38,685 bases of DNA from Dehalococcoidia bacterium (GCA_007129495.1 SKVJ01000042.1:1-38685); one strand, 5' to 3'. Shown: positions 25,766 through 34,952, counted from the first letter of the stretch. Made by a program: numbers and translations. Notes: generated by a model not told the origin, from the sequence alone.

Positions 25766-26494
25766 ATGAAGAAGACACAATGGGAACATCTGCGACGCAA
25801 CCACTTCGCCACGTTGGTTGAGCAGGATGCGGTTGTCATCATACCGGTGGCATCCATCGAACAGCACGGCGAGCACCTGCCTATCAACACCGATGCCAAC
25901 AACTGTCATGCTGTTGCGACCAGAGCGGCGGAGAGCATCGACCGTTTCCCCGTGCTTGTGCTGCCGGTGGTATGGCCTGGCTATTCTCCGCATCACATGG
26001 TGCATCCAGGCACGATAACTTTGAAGTTTGATACCTTCCTCCACGTACTCACCGAAATAGCGGTGTGCGTGCACACACATGGGTTCAGGAAGATTCTGTT
26101 TCTGAATGGTCACGGCGGCAACTCTGCGATTATTTCCTCTCTGCGCCTCAAGTTAACGGCGGAGCACGAAATCTCGGTAGTAGGCTACACATACTGGGAC
26201 CTTCCTGGAGTCGCTGCAGAATGGCGCTCGATATGTGAGACTGACAAAGGTTTCGCAGGTCATGCAGCCGAAGTTGAGACCTCGCTGCAACTCTATCTGC
26301 AACCAGATTTGGTCGATATGAAGGAAGCTCGATGGGTGCCTGGTGTATACGGCGATCCAACGTATGCCACTCGCGACAAAGGTGAGCGACTTCTGAATGC
26401 CGCGGTATCCGGCCTGATCGAAACAATCAATGACCTTCACTCCGGCGTACTCGACAAGCGACTCGAATGGGGAATAGAAGTTCCGATTGAATGA
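25766..26494 (+). CDS. Creatininase-family amidohydrolase
   Basis: This 242-residue protein contains the creatininase metal motifs: ASIEQHGEHLPINTD (E32, H34, H37, D43), FLNGHGGN (H116) and GHAAEVETS (H166, E169). Family members are dinuclear Zn/Mn hydrolases of cyclic or linear amides, including creatinine, formamides such as FAPy-like compounds, and peptide ends (MftE). Length matches the family. It begins 15 bp after the desulfhydrase-like gene with only a weak ribosome site, so it is probably coupled to that gene. No mycofactocin genes are present. Because two deacylases precede it, cleavage of another amide derivative of the same substrate class is likely. Confidence 0.9.
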   Translation: MKKTQWEHLRRNHFATLVEQDAVVIIPVASIEQHGEHLPINTDANNCHAVATRAAESIDRFPVLVLPVVWPGYSPHHMVHPGTITLKFDTFLHVLTEIAVCVHTHGFRKILFLNGHGGNSAIISSLRLKLTAEHEISVVGYTYWDLPGVAAEWRSICETDKGFAGHAAEVETSLQLYLQPDLVDMKEARWVPGVYGDPTYATRDKGERLLNAAVSGLIETINDLHSGVLDKRLEWGIEVPIE

Positions 26495-26547
26495 AATAGC
26501 ACGAGCTGAATCAACGTCTGTCTATACGGCAAGGAGGAATGGATAGA

Positions 26548-26928
26548 ATGAAACGCGCAGTCGTGACCGACAACGCTCCGGCACCTGCCGGACCCTACAC
26601 ACCCGGCTTGGTTACTGGCGATTACGTCTTCGTCTCGGGACAGGGGCCCTTTGATCCGAATACCAAAGAAATGCCTGAGAGCATCGAAGAGCAGACCGCC
26701 AGGACACTTGAGAACGTCAAGGCAATTCTCGAGGCAGCGGGGACAAGCATGGCGAACGTGGTCAAGGTTACGGTCCTGCTTACAGACCTTTCTGAGTTTC
26801 AGAACATGAACAAGGTGTATGAGCAGTACTTCCCGCAGCCGTTTCCGACCCGAACCACGTTCGGAGTGGCCCTTGCAGTAGCAGGAATGCGGATCGAGAT
26901 CGATGCAATCGCATATATCGGTCAATGA
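26548..26928 (+). CDS. ridA: RidA family enamine/imine deaminase
   Basis: I take the second ATG at 26548 (MKRAVVTDNAPAPAGPY) because AAGGAGG lies ten bases upstream, whereas the ATG at 26539 is only one base from it. The 126-residue product is canonical RidA: GPYTPG (15-20), YVFVSGQGPFDP (26-37), and TRTTFGVALAVAGMRIEIDAI (about 101-121, cited as TRTTFGV and RIEIDAI). R102 corresponds to the substrate-carboxylate Arg of RidA. Members hydrolyse 2-aminoacrylate and other enamines formed by PLP lyases. It precedes a DSD1-like enzyme by 56 bp, repeating the RidA/DSD1 pairing seen near 13 kb. Confidence 0.93.
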   Translation: MKRAVVTDNAPAPAGPYTPGLVTGDYVFVSGQGPFDPNTKEMPESIEEQTARTLENVKAILEAAGTSMANVVKVTVLLTDLSEFQNMNKVYEQYFPQPFPTRTTFGVALAVAGMRIEIDAIAYIGQ

Positions 26929-26984
26929 GGCCGATGTGTTGATATTGTCACATCCTGAAAACGAATAGCGCGAGGTGTTATCCC

Positions 26985-28091
26985 ATGCTATCTGAACTGA
27001 GCTACGTTGATACTCCATCCTTGCTCGTCGATATCGACAAAATGGAGCATAACCTGCAGGAAATGGCCGCAATAGCGGCCGATGCACGAGTCACCCTGAG
27101 GCCTCACGTCAAGACTCATAAGTCACCGTCTCTGGCACTTCGGCAACTTGAGCTTGGCGCCCAAGGGATTACCGTTGCTAAGATCGGCGAGGCCGAAGTC
27201 ATGGCTGACGCGGGTATACGGAACATACGGATCGCCTATCCCATAGTTGGCGAGTCCAAGTTGAGCCGACTAGCCACACTGATGGAGAGGGCGGACGTGT
27301 CGATTTCGCTGGACAACTTGGAGGTCGCACGCGGACTATCGGAGTTGGGGCAGCGCGTTGACAAGCCTATTCCCGTACTACTGAAAATCAACACAGGACT
27401 CGACCGTGTCGGAGTTATGCCCGAGGAGGCCCTCAACCTGGCCCAAGGCATTGACTCTCTGCCCGGTGTTCGCCTGGTCGGCATCCTCACTCACGAGGGT
27501 CATGCCCTCAAAGAGCCTTCCCGAGAGGGGGCAAAGCAGTGCGCCATTCAGGCCGGCGAAACCATGGTGCAAACTGCACGGTTGCTTCGCGATGCCGGAC
27601 TTGGGATTGAGGAGGTCAGCGTCGGCTCCACACCTACCGCACGTGATATCGCATACGTGCCGGGAGTGACGGAGATCCGCCCCGGCACGTACATCTTCAA
27701 CGACTTCAATGAAGTCACCGTAGGTGTCGCCACTGAGGAGACCTGCGCCCTGACTGTACTCGCAACCGTGGTCAGCATCCCATCGAACGATCGCGCGGTG
27801 CTCGACGCAGCTTCGAAGACACTCACATCCGACCTGCTCAGTCCGCCCTCAGGTCGAAAGGGTTACGGCTACATCAAGGGCTACCCGGACATCACCATTG
27901 CACGGCTCACTGAAGAACACGGCATCCTCTCACTGCGCGATGCACGAACCAGATTACGGATCGGTCAACAGGTCGAGATTATCCCCAATCATATCTGTCC
28001 TGTGGTCAACCTGGCGGATATTATGTACCTGATGAGAAATGGGGTTTGCGAGGGACAGATCGAGGTTCTCGCCAGAGGCAAGAACAGATAG
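26985..28091 (+). CDS. DSD1/D-threonine-aldolase family PLP enzyme with intact metal site
   Basis: This 368-residue fold-type III enzyme starts YVDTPSLLVDIDKMEHN (about 7-23). PLP-lysine K43 is in LRPHVKTHKS, ILLKINTGLDRVGV is the barrel's phosphate-side strand, and VSVGSTPTARD the PLP loop. Near its C-terminus PNHICPVVN supplies H336 and C338, the Zn ligands known from D-serine dehydratase and D-threo-3-hydroxyaspartate dehydratase. It therefore could dehydrate a D-beta-hydroxy amino acid, generating an enamine for the RidA just upstream; D-threonine aldolase activity is the alternative. GAGGTG precedes the ATG. It is about 235 bp before the SelA-like gene on the same strand. Confidence 0.9.
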   Translation: MLSELSYVDTPSLLVDIDKMEHNLQEMAAIAADARVTLRPHVKTHKSPSLALRQLELGAQGITVAKIGEAEVMADAGIRNIRIAYPIVGESKLSRLATLMERADVSISLDNLEVARGLSELGQRVDKPIPVLLKINTGLDRVGVMPEEALNLAQGIDSLPGVRLVGILTHEGHALKEPSREGAKQCAIQAGETMVQTARLLRDAGLGIEEVSVGSTPTARDIAYVPGVTEIRPGTYIFNDFNEVTVGVATEETCALTVLATVVSIPSNDRAVLDAASKTLTSDLLSPPSGRKGYGYIKGYPDITIARLTEEHGILSLRDARTRLRIGQQVEIIPNHICPVVNLADIMYLMRNGVCEGQIEVLARGKNR

Positions 28092-28326
28092 AAAACCGAA
28101 TGTGCTTCCCCAAGAAAGGCGACGCATGGTGAGGATGCGGCGAGTGACGCAACATCGGCTGAGGGTCCAGCTACAAGGAGCTACGACCACATTCAGGGCA
28201 TGGAGACGCATCCTGTTCATGGCGGCGGGGATCGCTAAATAAGTGGCATCCTTACTGGTCTGAGGGAGAGCATGAATCAGCAGAGGGCCTTTCGGAGTGA
28301 CATGAACGAGGAGAAGAGGTGGGCAC

Positions 28327-29535
28327 ATGAATATCTATGAAGCATATGGAATCAAACCGGTCATTAATGTTGCGGGCGCGATGACACGATACGGTGGAAC
28401 GATCGTTGGACAGAAGGTCCTCGATGCGATGGAAGAGGCAGCCCGCTACTCTGTGCCAATGGATCACCTGCAGGCAGCGGCCAGCCGGATCATTGCTGCC
28501 CGGACTCGTGCCGAAGCTGGCATCGTAACCTGTGGTGCTTCGCACGCACTTACGCTGGCAACCGCAGCATGCATCTGTGGTTGGGATGTGGCTCGCATGA
28601 ACAGGCTCCCCCACACGAAGGGAATGCCCAATGAGGTGATCATGCCGCTGCATCACATATCCGGATATGACCACGCGATTGAGGCTGCTGGCGCAAGGAT
28701 TATACCCGCCGGAGTTTTCAATGACACTCCGGAACCATTCACCGTTCGTCCTGCGGATCGTTGGGAACTGGAGTCATGCATCACTGAACACACGGTTGCT
28801 ATAGCCTTCGCGCCACTGCCCGGTTCGCAACCACCGCTTGAACAGGTGATTGAGTTGGCCCATAGGCACAGCCTCCCTGTGATCATCGATGCTGCGCCGC
28901 GGGTACCACCGATAACGAACCTGCATGAGTATATAGATATGGGCGCCGACCTGGTGGCCATTAGCGGCGGCAAGGGCATCAGGGGCCCGCAGGCCAGTGC
29001 CATTCTCTGTGGGCGCAAGGAACTGATTGGTTCCGCGCTTCTCCAGATGCTCGACCTGGCGGGTGAGAGGTTTGCCGACTGGAATCCTCCGTCAGAACTC
29101 ATACCCAAAGATAAGCTGCGAGGAAAACCACTGCACGGAATCGGCAGGAGTGGAAAGGTAACCAAAGAGGCGATAATCGGTTTGCTGACGGCGCTCGAGA
29201 GTTTCGACGAAGAAGAGTTCGCGACACTCTGCGCCACACGCCTTCCCCTTGTAGTGTCGATAAGGGATCAGGTGGCTGACATCGAGGGAATAGAAGCACA
29301 GCTTTGTATGGACGAAGAAGAGTATTACCCGATGCTGCAACTGAAGATCGACCCGAAGGTCAACGGACGGAGCGCACTCGACGTAGCCCGCAGACTCAAG
29401 CAGATGGAGCCGGCCATCTATTTAGAGGAGAGCCAGATTGAGCAGGACATCCTCTATCTTGACTCTCTGAACCTGGACCAGGATGAGACAGCCGCGATTG
29501 TAGGCGCACACCTTCGGATCGCAATGACGGACTAG
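28327..29535 (+). CDS. SelA/DgaE-like PLP-dependent lyase
   Basis: This 402-residue fold-type I protein resembles the SelA/DgaE family. YGIKPVINVAGAMTRYGG (7-24) is the N-terminal signature. The PLP-side motif GIVTCGASHALTLATAA (65-81), the cofactor Asp in PVIIDAAPRVPP (D188), and Lys216 in ISGGKGIRGPQASA complete the site. DgaE removes ammonia from D-glucosaminate 6-phosphate; SelA works on seryl-tRNA. No selenocysteine genes are present, so a beta-elimination of a D-configured or hydroxy-amino compound is more likely. The ribosome site GAAGAGGTG precedes ATG. It ends the plus-strand block, 60 bp from a convergent gene. Confidence 0.88.
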   Translation: MNIYEAYGIKPVINVAGAMTRYGGTIVGQKVLDAMEEAARYSVPMDHLQAAASRIIAARTRAEAGIVTCGASHALTLATAACICGWDVARMNRLPHTKGMPNEVIMPLHHISGYDHAIEAAGARIIPAGVFNDTPEPFTVRPADRWELESCITEHTVAIAFAPLPGSQPPLEQVIELAHRHSLPVIIDAAPRVPPITNLHEYIDMGADLVAISGGKGIRGPQASAILCGRKELIGSALLQMLDLAGERFADWNPPSELIPKDKLRGKPLHGIGRSGKVTKEAIIGLLTALESFDEEEFATLCATRLPLVVSIRDQVADIEGIEAQLCMDEEEYYPMLQLKIDPKVNGRSALDVARRLKQMEPAIYLEESQIEQDILYLDSLNLDQDETAAIVGAHLRIAMTD

Positions 29536-29594
29536 CATCTATTCAAAGGAGCCGACGTCGACCGTAAGCTGCGACACACGCGCGTATGTCGGAC

Positions 29595-30164
29595 TTATAG
29601 CTCCAGCCCCACACTGAACGCTTCGGCTGTGACCGCACCGATTCGACAGTACTTGCGCGTTGGCTTATCAAGGAAGACTACAGGATCGACCCCCAGGAAA
29701 TCTATGGCTCCATTCGAAGTCGCGCATTCCTCCGAGACATGAGTCTCAACAACCCGTCCAAGCACGAGAAAGTGGCTGTCGAGCTCGATTAACTGGTGCA
29801 CAACACATTCCAGGTTGATCGGACACTGTTCAATCATGGGTGCGTTCACAAGAGTTCCGTGGAATATGCTGAACGCGCAACGCATCACCTTGTCGACATC
29901 TGCTCCAGACTTCACACCGCAATAATCGACCTCTCGTGCCTGCGAGGCCGACGGCACATTGACGGAGAACTCAGAATTGGCACGAATACCACGCATGGTG
30001 TAGCGTGCAGGGCGTATAGCAACAGATATCATCGGCGGTTCCCCGTTAGCCACTCCTGCCCAGGCTGCCGTCATGAAGTTCGGTTTTCCGTCAACAACTG
30101 CCCCGATGAGCAATGCCGGCATCGGGGCGATCCACGCTTGTGGGCCCTTGATGATCTTTGCCAT
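29595..30164 (-). CDS. Flavin reductase family (FMN-binding split-barrel) protein
   Basis: This 189-residue protein matches the flavin reductase-like family: VGAVVDGKPN-type core LLIGAVVDGKPNFMTAAWAG (about 19-38), ISVAIRPARYTMRGI (46-60), EFSVNVPSAS (65-74), DYCGVKSG (79-86), and HFLVLGRVVE. Such proteins bind FMN and pass electrons from NAD(P)H to monooxygenases or act as stand-alone reductases. No monooxygenase is nearby, so the partner is unknown. The ATG follows AGGAGGG. It is downstream of the transhydrogenase genes on the same strand after about 160 bp and may use NAD(P)H balanced by them. Confidence 0.87.
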   Translation of the reverse strand: MAKIIKGPQAWIAPMPALLIGAVVDGKPNFMTAAWAGVANGEPPMISVAIRPARYTMRGIRANSEFSVNVPSASQAREVDYCGVKSGADVDKVMRCAFSIFHGTLVNAPMIEQCPINLECVVHQLIELDSHFLVLGRVVETHVSEECATSNGAIDFLGVDPVVFLDKPTRKYCRIGAVTAEAFSVGLEL

Positions 30165-30325
30165 GTTCAGTGTCCCTCCTATGTGGCAGGCGCCCTAAAC
30201 CTGCAATGTGTAATGGCGAACGCATGGTCAGCAATGTATTCGAGGTCGAATCTCGGCTCCCTGACCCAAGATCCGGCCCGTGCTCAAGCACTTGCCCCGA
30301 CACCACCAATGGGAAGCTGTATCGA

Positions 30326-31750
30326 CTAGGAGTCCTCAACTTCACCAGCCCTGGTTTCTGCCTGGCCTGTGACCCCTTCCAGAAGTCTTTCAAGCATTTC
30401 CGTCGCATCTCCTGGAAGGAAGAGAACTTCGTCATCATAGAATAGCGGGTTCTCTACTCCCGAGTAGCCGGGCTTCCGGGTGCGTTTGCATATTACTACC
30501 TGTTTGGCCTCGTACACCCTCAACACTGGCATTCCGGAGATCGGGGTTCCTGATGAGGTGTTGGCAGCGGGATTGACTACATCGCAGGCTCCGATCACCA
30601 GCCCAACGTCGGTGGTGCTGAAATCATCGTTGATGGCATCCATCTCCAGTAGTTTTTCGTACGGCACACCAGCTTCAGCGAGCAATACATTCATGTGCCC
30701 AGGCATCCTTCCCGCAACGGGATGTATCGCGAATCGGACTCGCACTCCCCTTGCCTCAAGTGCTTGAGCGAGTTCCCACACCTTAAACTGCGCTTGTGAG
30801 ACCGCCATTCCGTAGCCGGGCACGATAATAACTTCCTTGGCGTTCCTGAGACTCTCAACAGACAACTCGCTCGCATCAGCCTTGTCCGATGCGGCTCCTC
30901 TCTGACCCTCTTTGCCGGAGGTATCCTCCGAGGACGAATTCACGAATCCTAAGAACACGGTCAGCAGGCTCCTATTCATAGCACGGCACATCTTATGACT
31001 CAGCAGGATGCCCGAAGCTCCGACCATCGCACCACCGGCCACCAGCAAGGCATTCTGTGTTACGAAGCCACAGAACGACGCGGCCAGCCCGGATGCGGCA
31101 TTGAGGAACGTAATTACTACAGGCATATCCGCGCCGCCTATGCGCATGGTGACGACCACTCCCAGTGCCACGGCGAACGGCAAAAGCATGAGGGAATAGA
31201 GCCAGAGTCCGCCCGCCTGGAACGCCGCTCCTACCGCCCAGTAGAGAACGAGAACAGCGATGATCGCCACGGTCAACAACGAATGCCGTGGCAACATGAC
31301 AGCCTGCTCGTTCAGTACGCCGTGCAGTTTTCCTGCCGCGACCAGACTGCCACTCAGCGTGAAGGATCCAACAGCGACCGCGAGGCCGGTAACTCCAAAG
31401 GTAGCGACCTGAACAGTGCCCGTTGCCAGCGGCCCGGAAGACTCGGCAAGTGCGATCAGCGCAGATGCCGCCCCGCCGCAACCATTCAACAACGCCACAA
31501 GTTGAGGCATCTGAATCATTTTCACCTGAATTGCCAGAGCGGCACCCACTGCGCTGCCTATAGCTAATGCAATCAGCACAGATCCAACAGTGAGAAGCTG
31601 GTGCTGAGCCATGACCAGGATAATGGCGGAGAGTATCGCTACCGCTGCAACTAGATTGCCCCAGCGTGCATACCGTGGAGAGCTCAGCAGTCGTATGCCA
31701 CCCAGAATTGCCGCCGCAACGATGAGATAGAGGATAGTTGTGAGTTGCAT
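30326..31750 (-). CDS. pntB: NAD(P) transhydrogenase subunit beta
   Basis: This 474-residue subunit of the proton-pumping transhydrogenase combines about nine membrane helices (roughly 1-275) with a C-terminal NADP(H)-binding domain. The latter has VPGYGMAVSQAQ (about 317-328), HPVAGRMPGHMNVLLAEA (about 346-363, substrate hinge), and VIGACDVVNPAA (about 396-407). A charged linker near 275-310 separates the two. The ATG immediately follows the PntAB stop codon, with its AGGAGGAG ribosome site inside that gene. With the preceding two genes it makes the complete enzyme, exchanging hydride between NADH and NADP+ with proton translocation. Confidence 0.96.
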   Translation of the reverse strand: MQLTTILYLIVAAAILGGIRLLSSPRYARWGNLVAAVAILSAIILVMAQHQLLTVGSVLIALAIGSAVGAALAIQVKMIQMPQLVALLNGCGGAASALIALAESSGPLATGTVQVATFGVTGLAVAVGSFTLSGSLVAAGKLHGVLNEQAVMLPRHSLLTVAIIAVLVLYWAVGAAFQAGGLWLYSLMLLPFAVALGVVVTMRIGGADMPVVITFLNAASGLAASFCGFVTQNALLVAGGAMVGASGILLSHKMCRAMNRSLLTVFLGFVNSSSEDTSGKEGQRGAASDKADASELSVESLRNAKEVIIVPGYGMAVSQAQFKVWELAQALEARGVRVRFAIHPVAGRMPGHMNVLLAEAGVPYEKLLEMDAINDDFSTTDVGLVIGACDVVNPAANTSSGTPISGMPVLRVYEAKQVVICKRTRKPGYSGVENPLFYDDEVLFLPGDATEMLERLLEGVTGQAETRAGEVEDS

Positions 31751-32038
31751 CTACGCTCTCCTCCTATCCCGCTTCCCTTTGAACATAGCGAGCATCCTTC
31801 CCGTAACCAGAAATCCACCCACGACATTTACCATCGCGAGAGCCATGGCCGTCAGTGCCAATCCCGTGCTGGAAGTGGTTACCGCCACTGCGGCCGCCAC
31901 CAGTGCCCCCAGAACCGTCACCCCGGAGATCGCATTGGTGCCGGACATGAGAGGAGTATGCAGCAGTGAAGGCACTTTGGTGATGGCCCAGTACCCCACC
32001 AGGCCAGAAACGACGAAAACAATCACAAGAACGAGCAT
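31751..32038 (-). CDS. pntAB: NAD(P) transhydrogenase, membrane part of subunit alpha
   Basis: This 95-residue polypeptide is mostly three membrane helices: LVLVIVFVVSGLVGYW (2-17), an interior helix of VTVLGALVAAAVAVTT (39-54), and LTAMALAMVNVVGGFLVT (62-79). The short loop VPSLLHTPLMSGTNAISG (22-39) is the family signature. It corresponds to the membrane end of the fused Escherichia coli PntA chain, separate here as in Rhodospirillum rubrum. It lies 32 bp after PntAA and is followed without spacer by PntB. Its own ribosome site is weak (AAAGGG). Confidence 0.95.
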   Translation of the reverse strand: MLVLVIVFVVSGLVGYWAITKVPSLLHTPLMSGTNAISGVTVLGALVAAAVAVTTSSTGLALTAMALAMVNVVGGFLVTGRMLAMFKGKRDRRRA

Positions 32039-32070
32039 AATTGCACCCTTTCGCGATGGATTCAGAACGC

Positions 32071-33249
32071 CTATTGCGTCTGACCCATGGCCTTCAGTGT
32101 TCCATAATGAACGATCTCGCCGGCAATCGTCACCAGCGTACTATTGACGATTTCATCTGAACGATCTAACACGAGTTGCCCATTGTGGACCAGGGGTTCC
32201 ACGAAGTTGTAGATGGTGTTGGCATACATCGCGGTAGAGTCAGTAGGTACATAACCGGGCAGATTGGCGATGCCACTTATCAATACGCCGTGCTCCCACA
32301 CTTCCTGGTTGAACTTGGTGCAGGTGCAGTTTCCCCCCTGATCCACAGACACATCACAAATGATCGACCCATTCCGCATTCCTTTCACCATGTCTTCGGT
32401 GATAATTATGGGAGCTACCTCCCCGGGAACCAGTGCGCCTGTGATTACAATGTCGGATTCCGCCAATAGAGGTGCGAGAATCTCTTTCTCCTTCTCAATC
32501 CACTCTGCCGGCAGGGCTTTGGCATAGCCACCCTCACCTGTCGCCAGTTCCTGCGGAACGTCAAAGCCAACGACCTTCGCACCCAGACTTGCCGCCTGTT
32601 CGCGAGCATCAGCCCGAATATCAACTGCAGAAACAACCCCCCCAAGCCTCTTGGCTGTGGCAACGGCCTGCAAGCCGACGATTCCCGTGCCGATAACCAG
32701 CACCTTCGCAGGTGGCAACATCCCAATAGCTGTCATTGTCATTGGGATCATTCGGGAGAAGCGGTCGGCCGCCATTACCACCGCTTTGTAACCAGCCACA
32801 GTGCTCATAGCAGTGAGAGCATCCATCTTCTGCGCCCGGGTTATCCGAGGTATGCTGTCCATTGTCAGTGCAGTGATGCCTCTGTCCCTGAGCTTATACA
32901 CAAGGTGGTGGTTATTCGGTGAAGCCGGATGAAGGAAGCATATGAGAATGGCGTTCTCCTTCATCATGTCAACCTCATGTTTGCCCTTGGTCTGGTTGGG
33001 TAGAGGCTCCTTGACCTTGAGAATCACATCTGACCGGCCATAAAGCGTTTCTACATCATCCACGACCTCGACTCCAACCGCACGGTAGTCATCATCCACA
33101 AAGAAGGCTCCTTCACCAGCTGCAGATTCCAGCACAACATGCATGCCCAGCTTTGCGTACTTTTCACAGGCAGTTGGGATAGCCGCAACTCTCCTCTCCC
33201 CCGGAGCAAGTTCCTTTGGGATTCCCAATACAATCTGTCCTGAAGACAT
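32071..33249 (-). CDS. pntAA: NAD(P) transhydrogenase subunit alpha, NAD-binding part
   Basis: This 392-residue soluble NAD(H)-binding subunit resembles alanine dehydrogenase. GIPKELAPGERRVAAIP (9-25) is the N-terminal signature. VLVIGTGIVGLQAVATAKRL (about 206-225) is the nucleotide fold, followed by GGVVSAVDIR. VDQGGNC and LPGYVPTDSTAMYAN (about 337-351) are late motifs. The ATG has GGAGGT upstream. It starts the PntAA-AB-B series, which is complete. A 347-bp gap to the upstream aminotransferase may contain its promoter. In this island it could turn NADH from amino-acid oxidation into NADPH. Confidence 0.96.
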   Translation of the reverse strand: MSSGQIVLGIPKELAPGERRVAAIPTACEKYAKLGMHVVLESAAGEGAFFVDDDYRAVGVEVVDDVETLYGRSDVILKVKEPLPNQTKGKHEVDMMKENAILICFLHPASPNNHHLVYKLRDRGITALTMDSIPRITRAQKMDALTAMSTVAGYKAVVMAADRFSRMIPMTMTAIGMLPPAKVLVIGTGIVGLQAVATAKRLGGVVSAVDIRADAREQAASLGAKVVGFDVPQELATGEGGYAKALPAEWIEKEKEILAPLLAESDIVITGALVPGEVAPIIITEDMVKGMRNGSIICDVSVDQGGNCTCTKFNQEVWEHGVLISGIANLPGYVPTDSTAMYANTIYNFVEPLVHNGQLVLDRSDEIVNSTLVTIAGEIVHYGTLKAMGQTQ

Positions 33250-33596
33250 TTCCTACCTCCTCATAACATGGTCGGCTCTCGATGTAACCTTGTTTCGTAA
33301 CCACTCATGCTGCCACATTGCTGACAGAAGCAATAAGGTTTGTGTGTACCGCGCGCCTGTACTTAGAACGAGGGGCAATAGAACTGGTGGAAACACACCA
33401 GTTCCTGCCAGTATAGGCAGTCGGCTCTATCAGGCGCATGTCTGCACACAGCTTGACCAACTGACGAAGGCAAGCAGGCCGTGGTGCGACAACCATCCTG
33501 CAAACCAGTTTCTCCACCAGTACCTCTCGCAAGACAGAAGACCCGGCCTTCTCCGGCTGTGACAGTGAATCTTCTTCTTGTTCAGGCCCCTTAATG
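33250..33596. other. Intergenic region with hairpin, upstream of the pnt operon
   Basis: The only clear structure is an exact 9-bp stem at 33381-33404. It is likely to contain the pnt promoter, but no convincing -35/-10 pair was located. No gene is visible. Confidence 0.4.
33381..33404. terminator. Hairpin after the aminotransferase gene
   Basis: GAACTGGTG pairs perfectly with CACCAGTTC around a six-base loop. It is about 200 bp past the aminotransferase stop. The following bases on the minus strand are TATTGCCCC rather than a T-run, so termination is possible but not certain; an operator is an alternative. Confidence 0.45.
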
Positions 33597-34952
33597 CTAT
33601 CCTCCGAGCAAGGCATCAGGTATCGAGCCCTCGGCAAGCATCGCATCGAGAGCTGCCACGAAGGTTTCCATTGTCTTATCGATATCCGCTTTTGTGTGTA
33701 CCGATGCCATGACAAAATATGCACTACCTATCGCTGTCAGAAGGTCGACGCCACGTTGCAGAAGATGCAGTACGAGTCTGTCACGAACAGGACCGAATGT
33801 GGGATCGGTAATCTTCCTGACGTCATGTGTTGGCGCCATGGATACATCCTCCGGCTCAAAGTCTATCGGGCCGAAATAGAGGTGGAGAATGGTGCGTCCG
33901 TAGAGCCTTCCCTTGATGCCTCTCGCTTTGAACGCCTCATTAGCCTTCTGGCGAAAGTAGTTTCCCTGGGTTCTGGCAGCCTCATGCGGCGCACCATCGA
34001 GGTAGACCCTGCACGCGGCGACACCGGCTGCGGCAACGGGAGCATTCGCATTCCACGTGCCACTGTGGGAGATGCGCTTCTCGGCGGGGGCCGTAGGACT
34101 AAGTGCCTCCATGATGTCGGCTCTTCCGAGCACTGCTCCGACGGGAAGACCGCCACCGACACATTTACCAATCGTAGTCAGGTCAGGCTTGACCCCCTTG
34201 AGCGATTGCCATCCACCCGGGGCGTCACGGAAGCCGGTGACCACCTCGTCGATCAGCCAGACGGTACCATACGTCTTGGTCAGGTCAGGAAGCGCGTAGA
34301 GCAGTTCATCGGAGATCGGTACCTGGCCCGCCATGTGCGCGCCTCCCCCCTCGGTCATCAGGATAGCGTACTCCCGGGTTGCAAGTGCCTCCTGCACTGC
34401 CTCGAGGTTATTAAAGGGAATCACATCCACATTTTCCGCCAACACTCCAGGAAGGTCCTTGCGGACAAGCTCCTCTCCCCAACCATGGAAGTTCTCGTCG
34501 AACCGAAGTACCTTCCTCCTTCCAGTGAAGATGCGGCTGAGCCATATCGCCATCATGTTCGCTTCCTGTCCGGCGGTGCAGAACTCGATCCTCTCTGCAA
34601 CAGGCATCATCTGTTGAATCAGTGATGCCCACTCAATCTCAAGCTCGTGGTTATCGCCGTAAAGAATTCCTTTCGCAACCTGTTTTTCCAGAGCCTCCAC
34701 GACGGCCGGATGACTGTGGCCCAGAATCAGAGTGCCATGGCCCATGACGTAATCGATGTACTCGTTTCCATCGACATCCCACTTCCGTGAGCCCTTCGCG
34801 TGTGTGATGTAAGGTCTGAACGGATTCAACACCCGCGCTGCGTGTGTCGCACCGTCTGCCGGAAACAGGCGTACTGCCTGTTCGTGAAGTTGCTGTGATC
34901 TGGAATGACTCCTGACGTATTCTTCCACTAACCGGTCTTGTTTTGACTGCAT
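33597..34952 (-). CDS. Class III PLP aminotransferase, glutamate-1-semialdehyde aminomutase-like
   Basis: The ATG at 34952 (MQSKQDRLVEE) is chosen because AGGAGGT lies upstream and homology begins soon after; a longer frame adds 58 unlike residues. The 451-residue protein has WDVDGNEYIDYVMGHGTL (58-75), HPAVVEAL, the PLP-contact loop CTAGQEANMMAI (125-136), LIDEVVTGFR (D235), and PLP-lysine K263 in TTIGKCVGGGLP. It resembles HemL-type enzymes but lacks any heme-gene neighbours, and the second TRAP operon is directly upstream. An omega- or amino-acid aminotransferase for an imported compound is therefore more likely than tetrapyrrole synthesis. Confidence 0.9.
   Translation of the reverse strand: MQSKQDRLVEEYVRSHSRSQQLHEQAVRLFPADGATHAARVLNPFRPYITHAKGSRKWDVDGNEYIDYVMGHGTLILGHSHPAVVEALEKQVAKGILYGDNHELEIEWASLIQQMMPVAERIEFCTAGQEANMMAIWLSRIFTGRRKVLRFDENFHGWGEELVRKDLPGVLAENVDVIPFNNLEAVQEALATREYAILMTEGGGAHMAGQVPISDELLYALPDLTKTYGTVWLIDEVVTGFRDAPGGWQSLKGVKPDLTTIGKCVGGGLPVGAVLGRADIMEALSPTAPAEKRISHSGTWNANAPVAAAGVAACRVYLDGAPHEAARTQGNYFRQKANEAFKARGIKGRLYGRTILHLYFGPIDFEPEDVSMAPTHDVRKITDPTFGPVRDRLVLHLLQRGVDLLTAIGSAYFVMASVHTKADIDKTMETFVAALDAMLAEGSIPDALLGG

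Noticed and set aside
33594-34625. Plus-strand ORF of 343 codons opposite the aminotransferase
   Set aside because: It is antisense to a clearly conserved class III aminotransferase, with no ribosome site or domain.
33597-34952. Annotation as HemL, heme biosynthesis
   Set aside because: The family resemblance is real, but context (TRAP operon, transhydrogenase) and lack of heme genes favour catabolic transamination.
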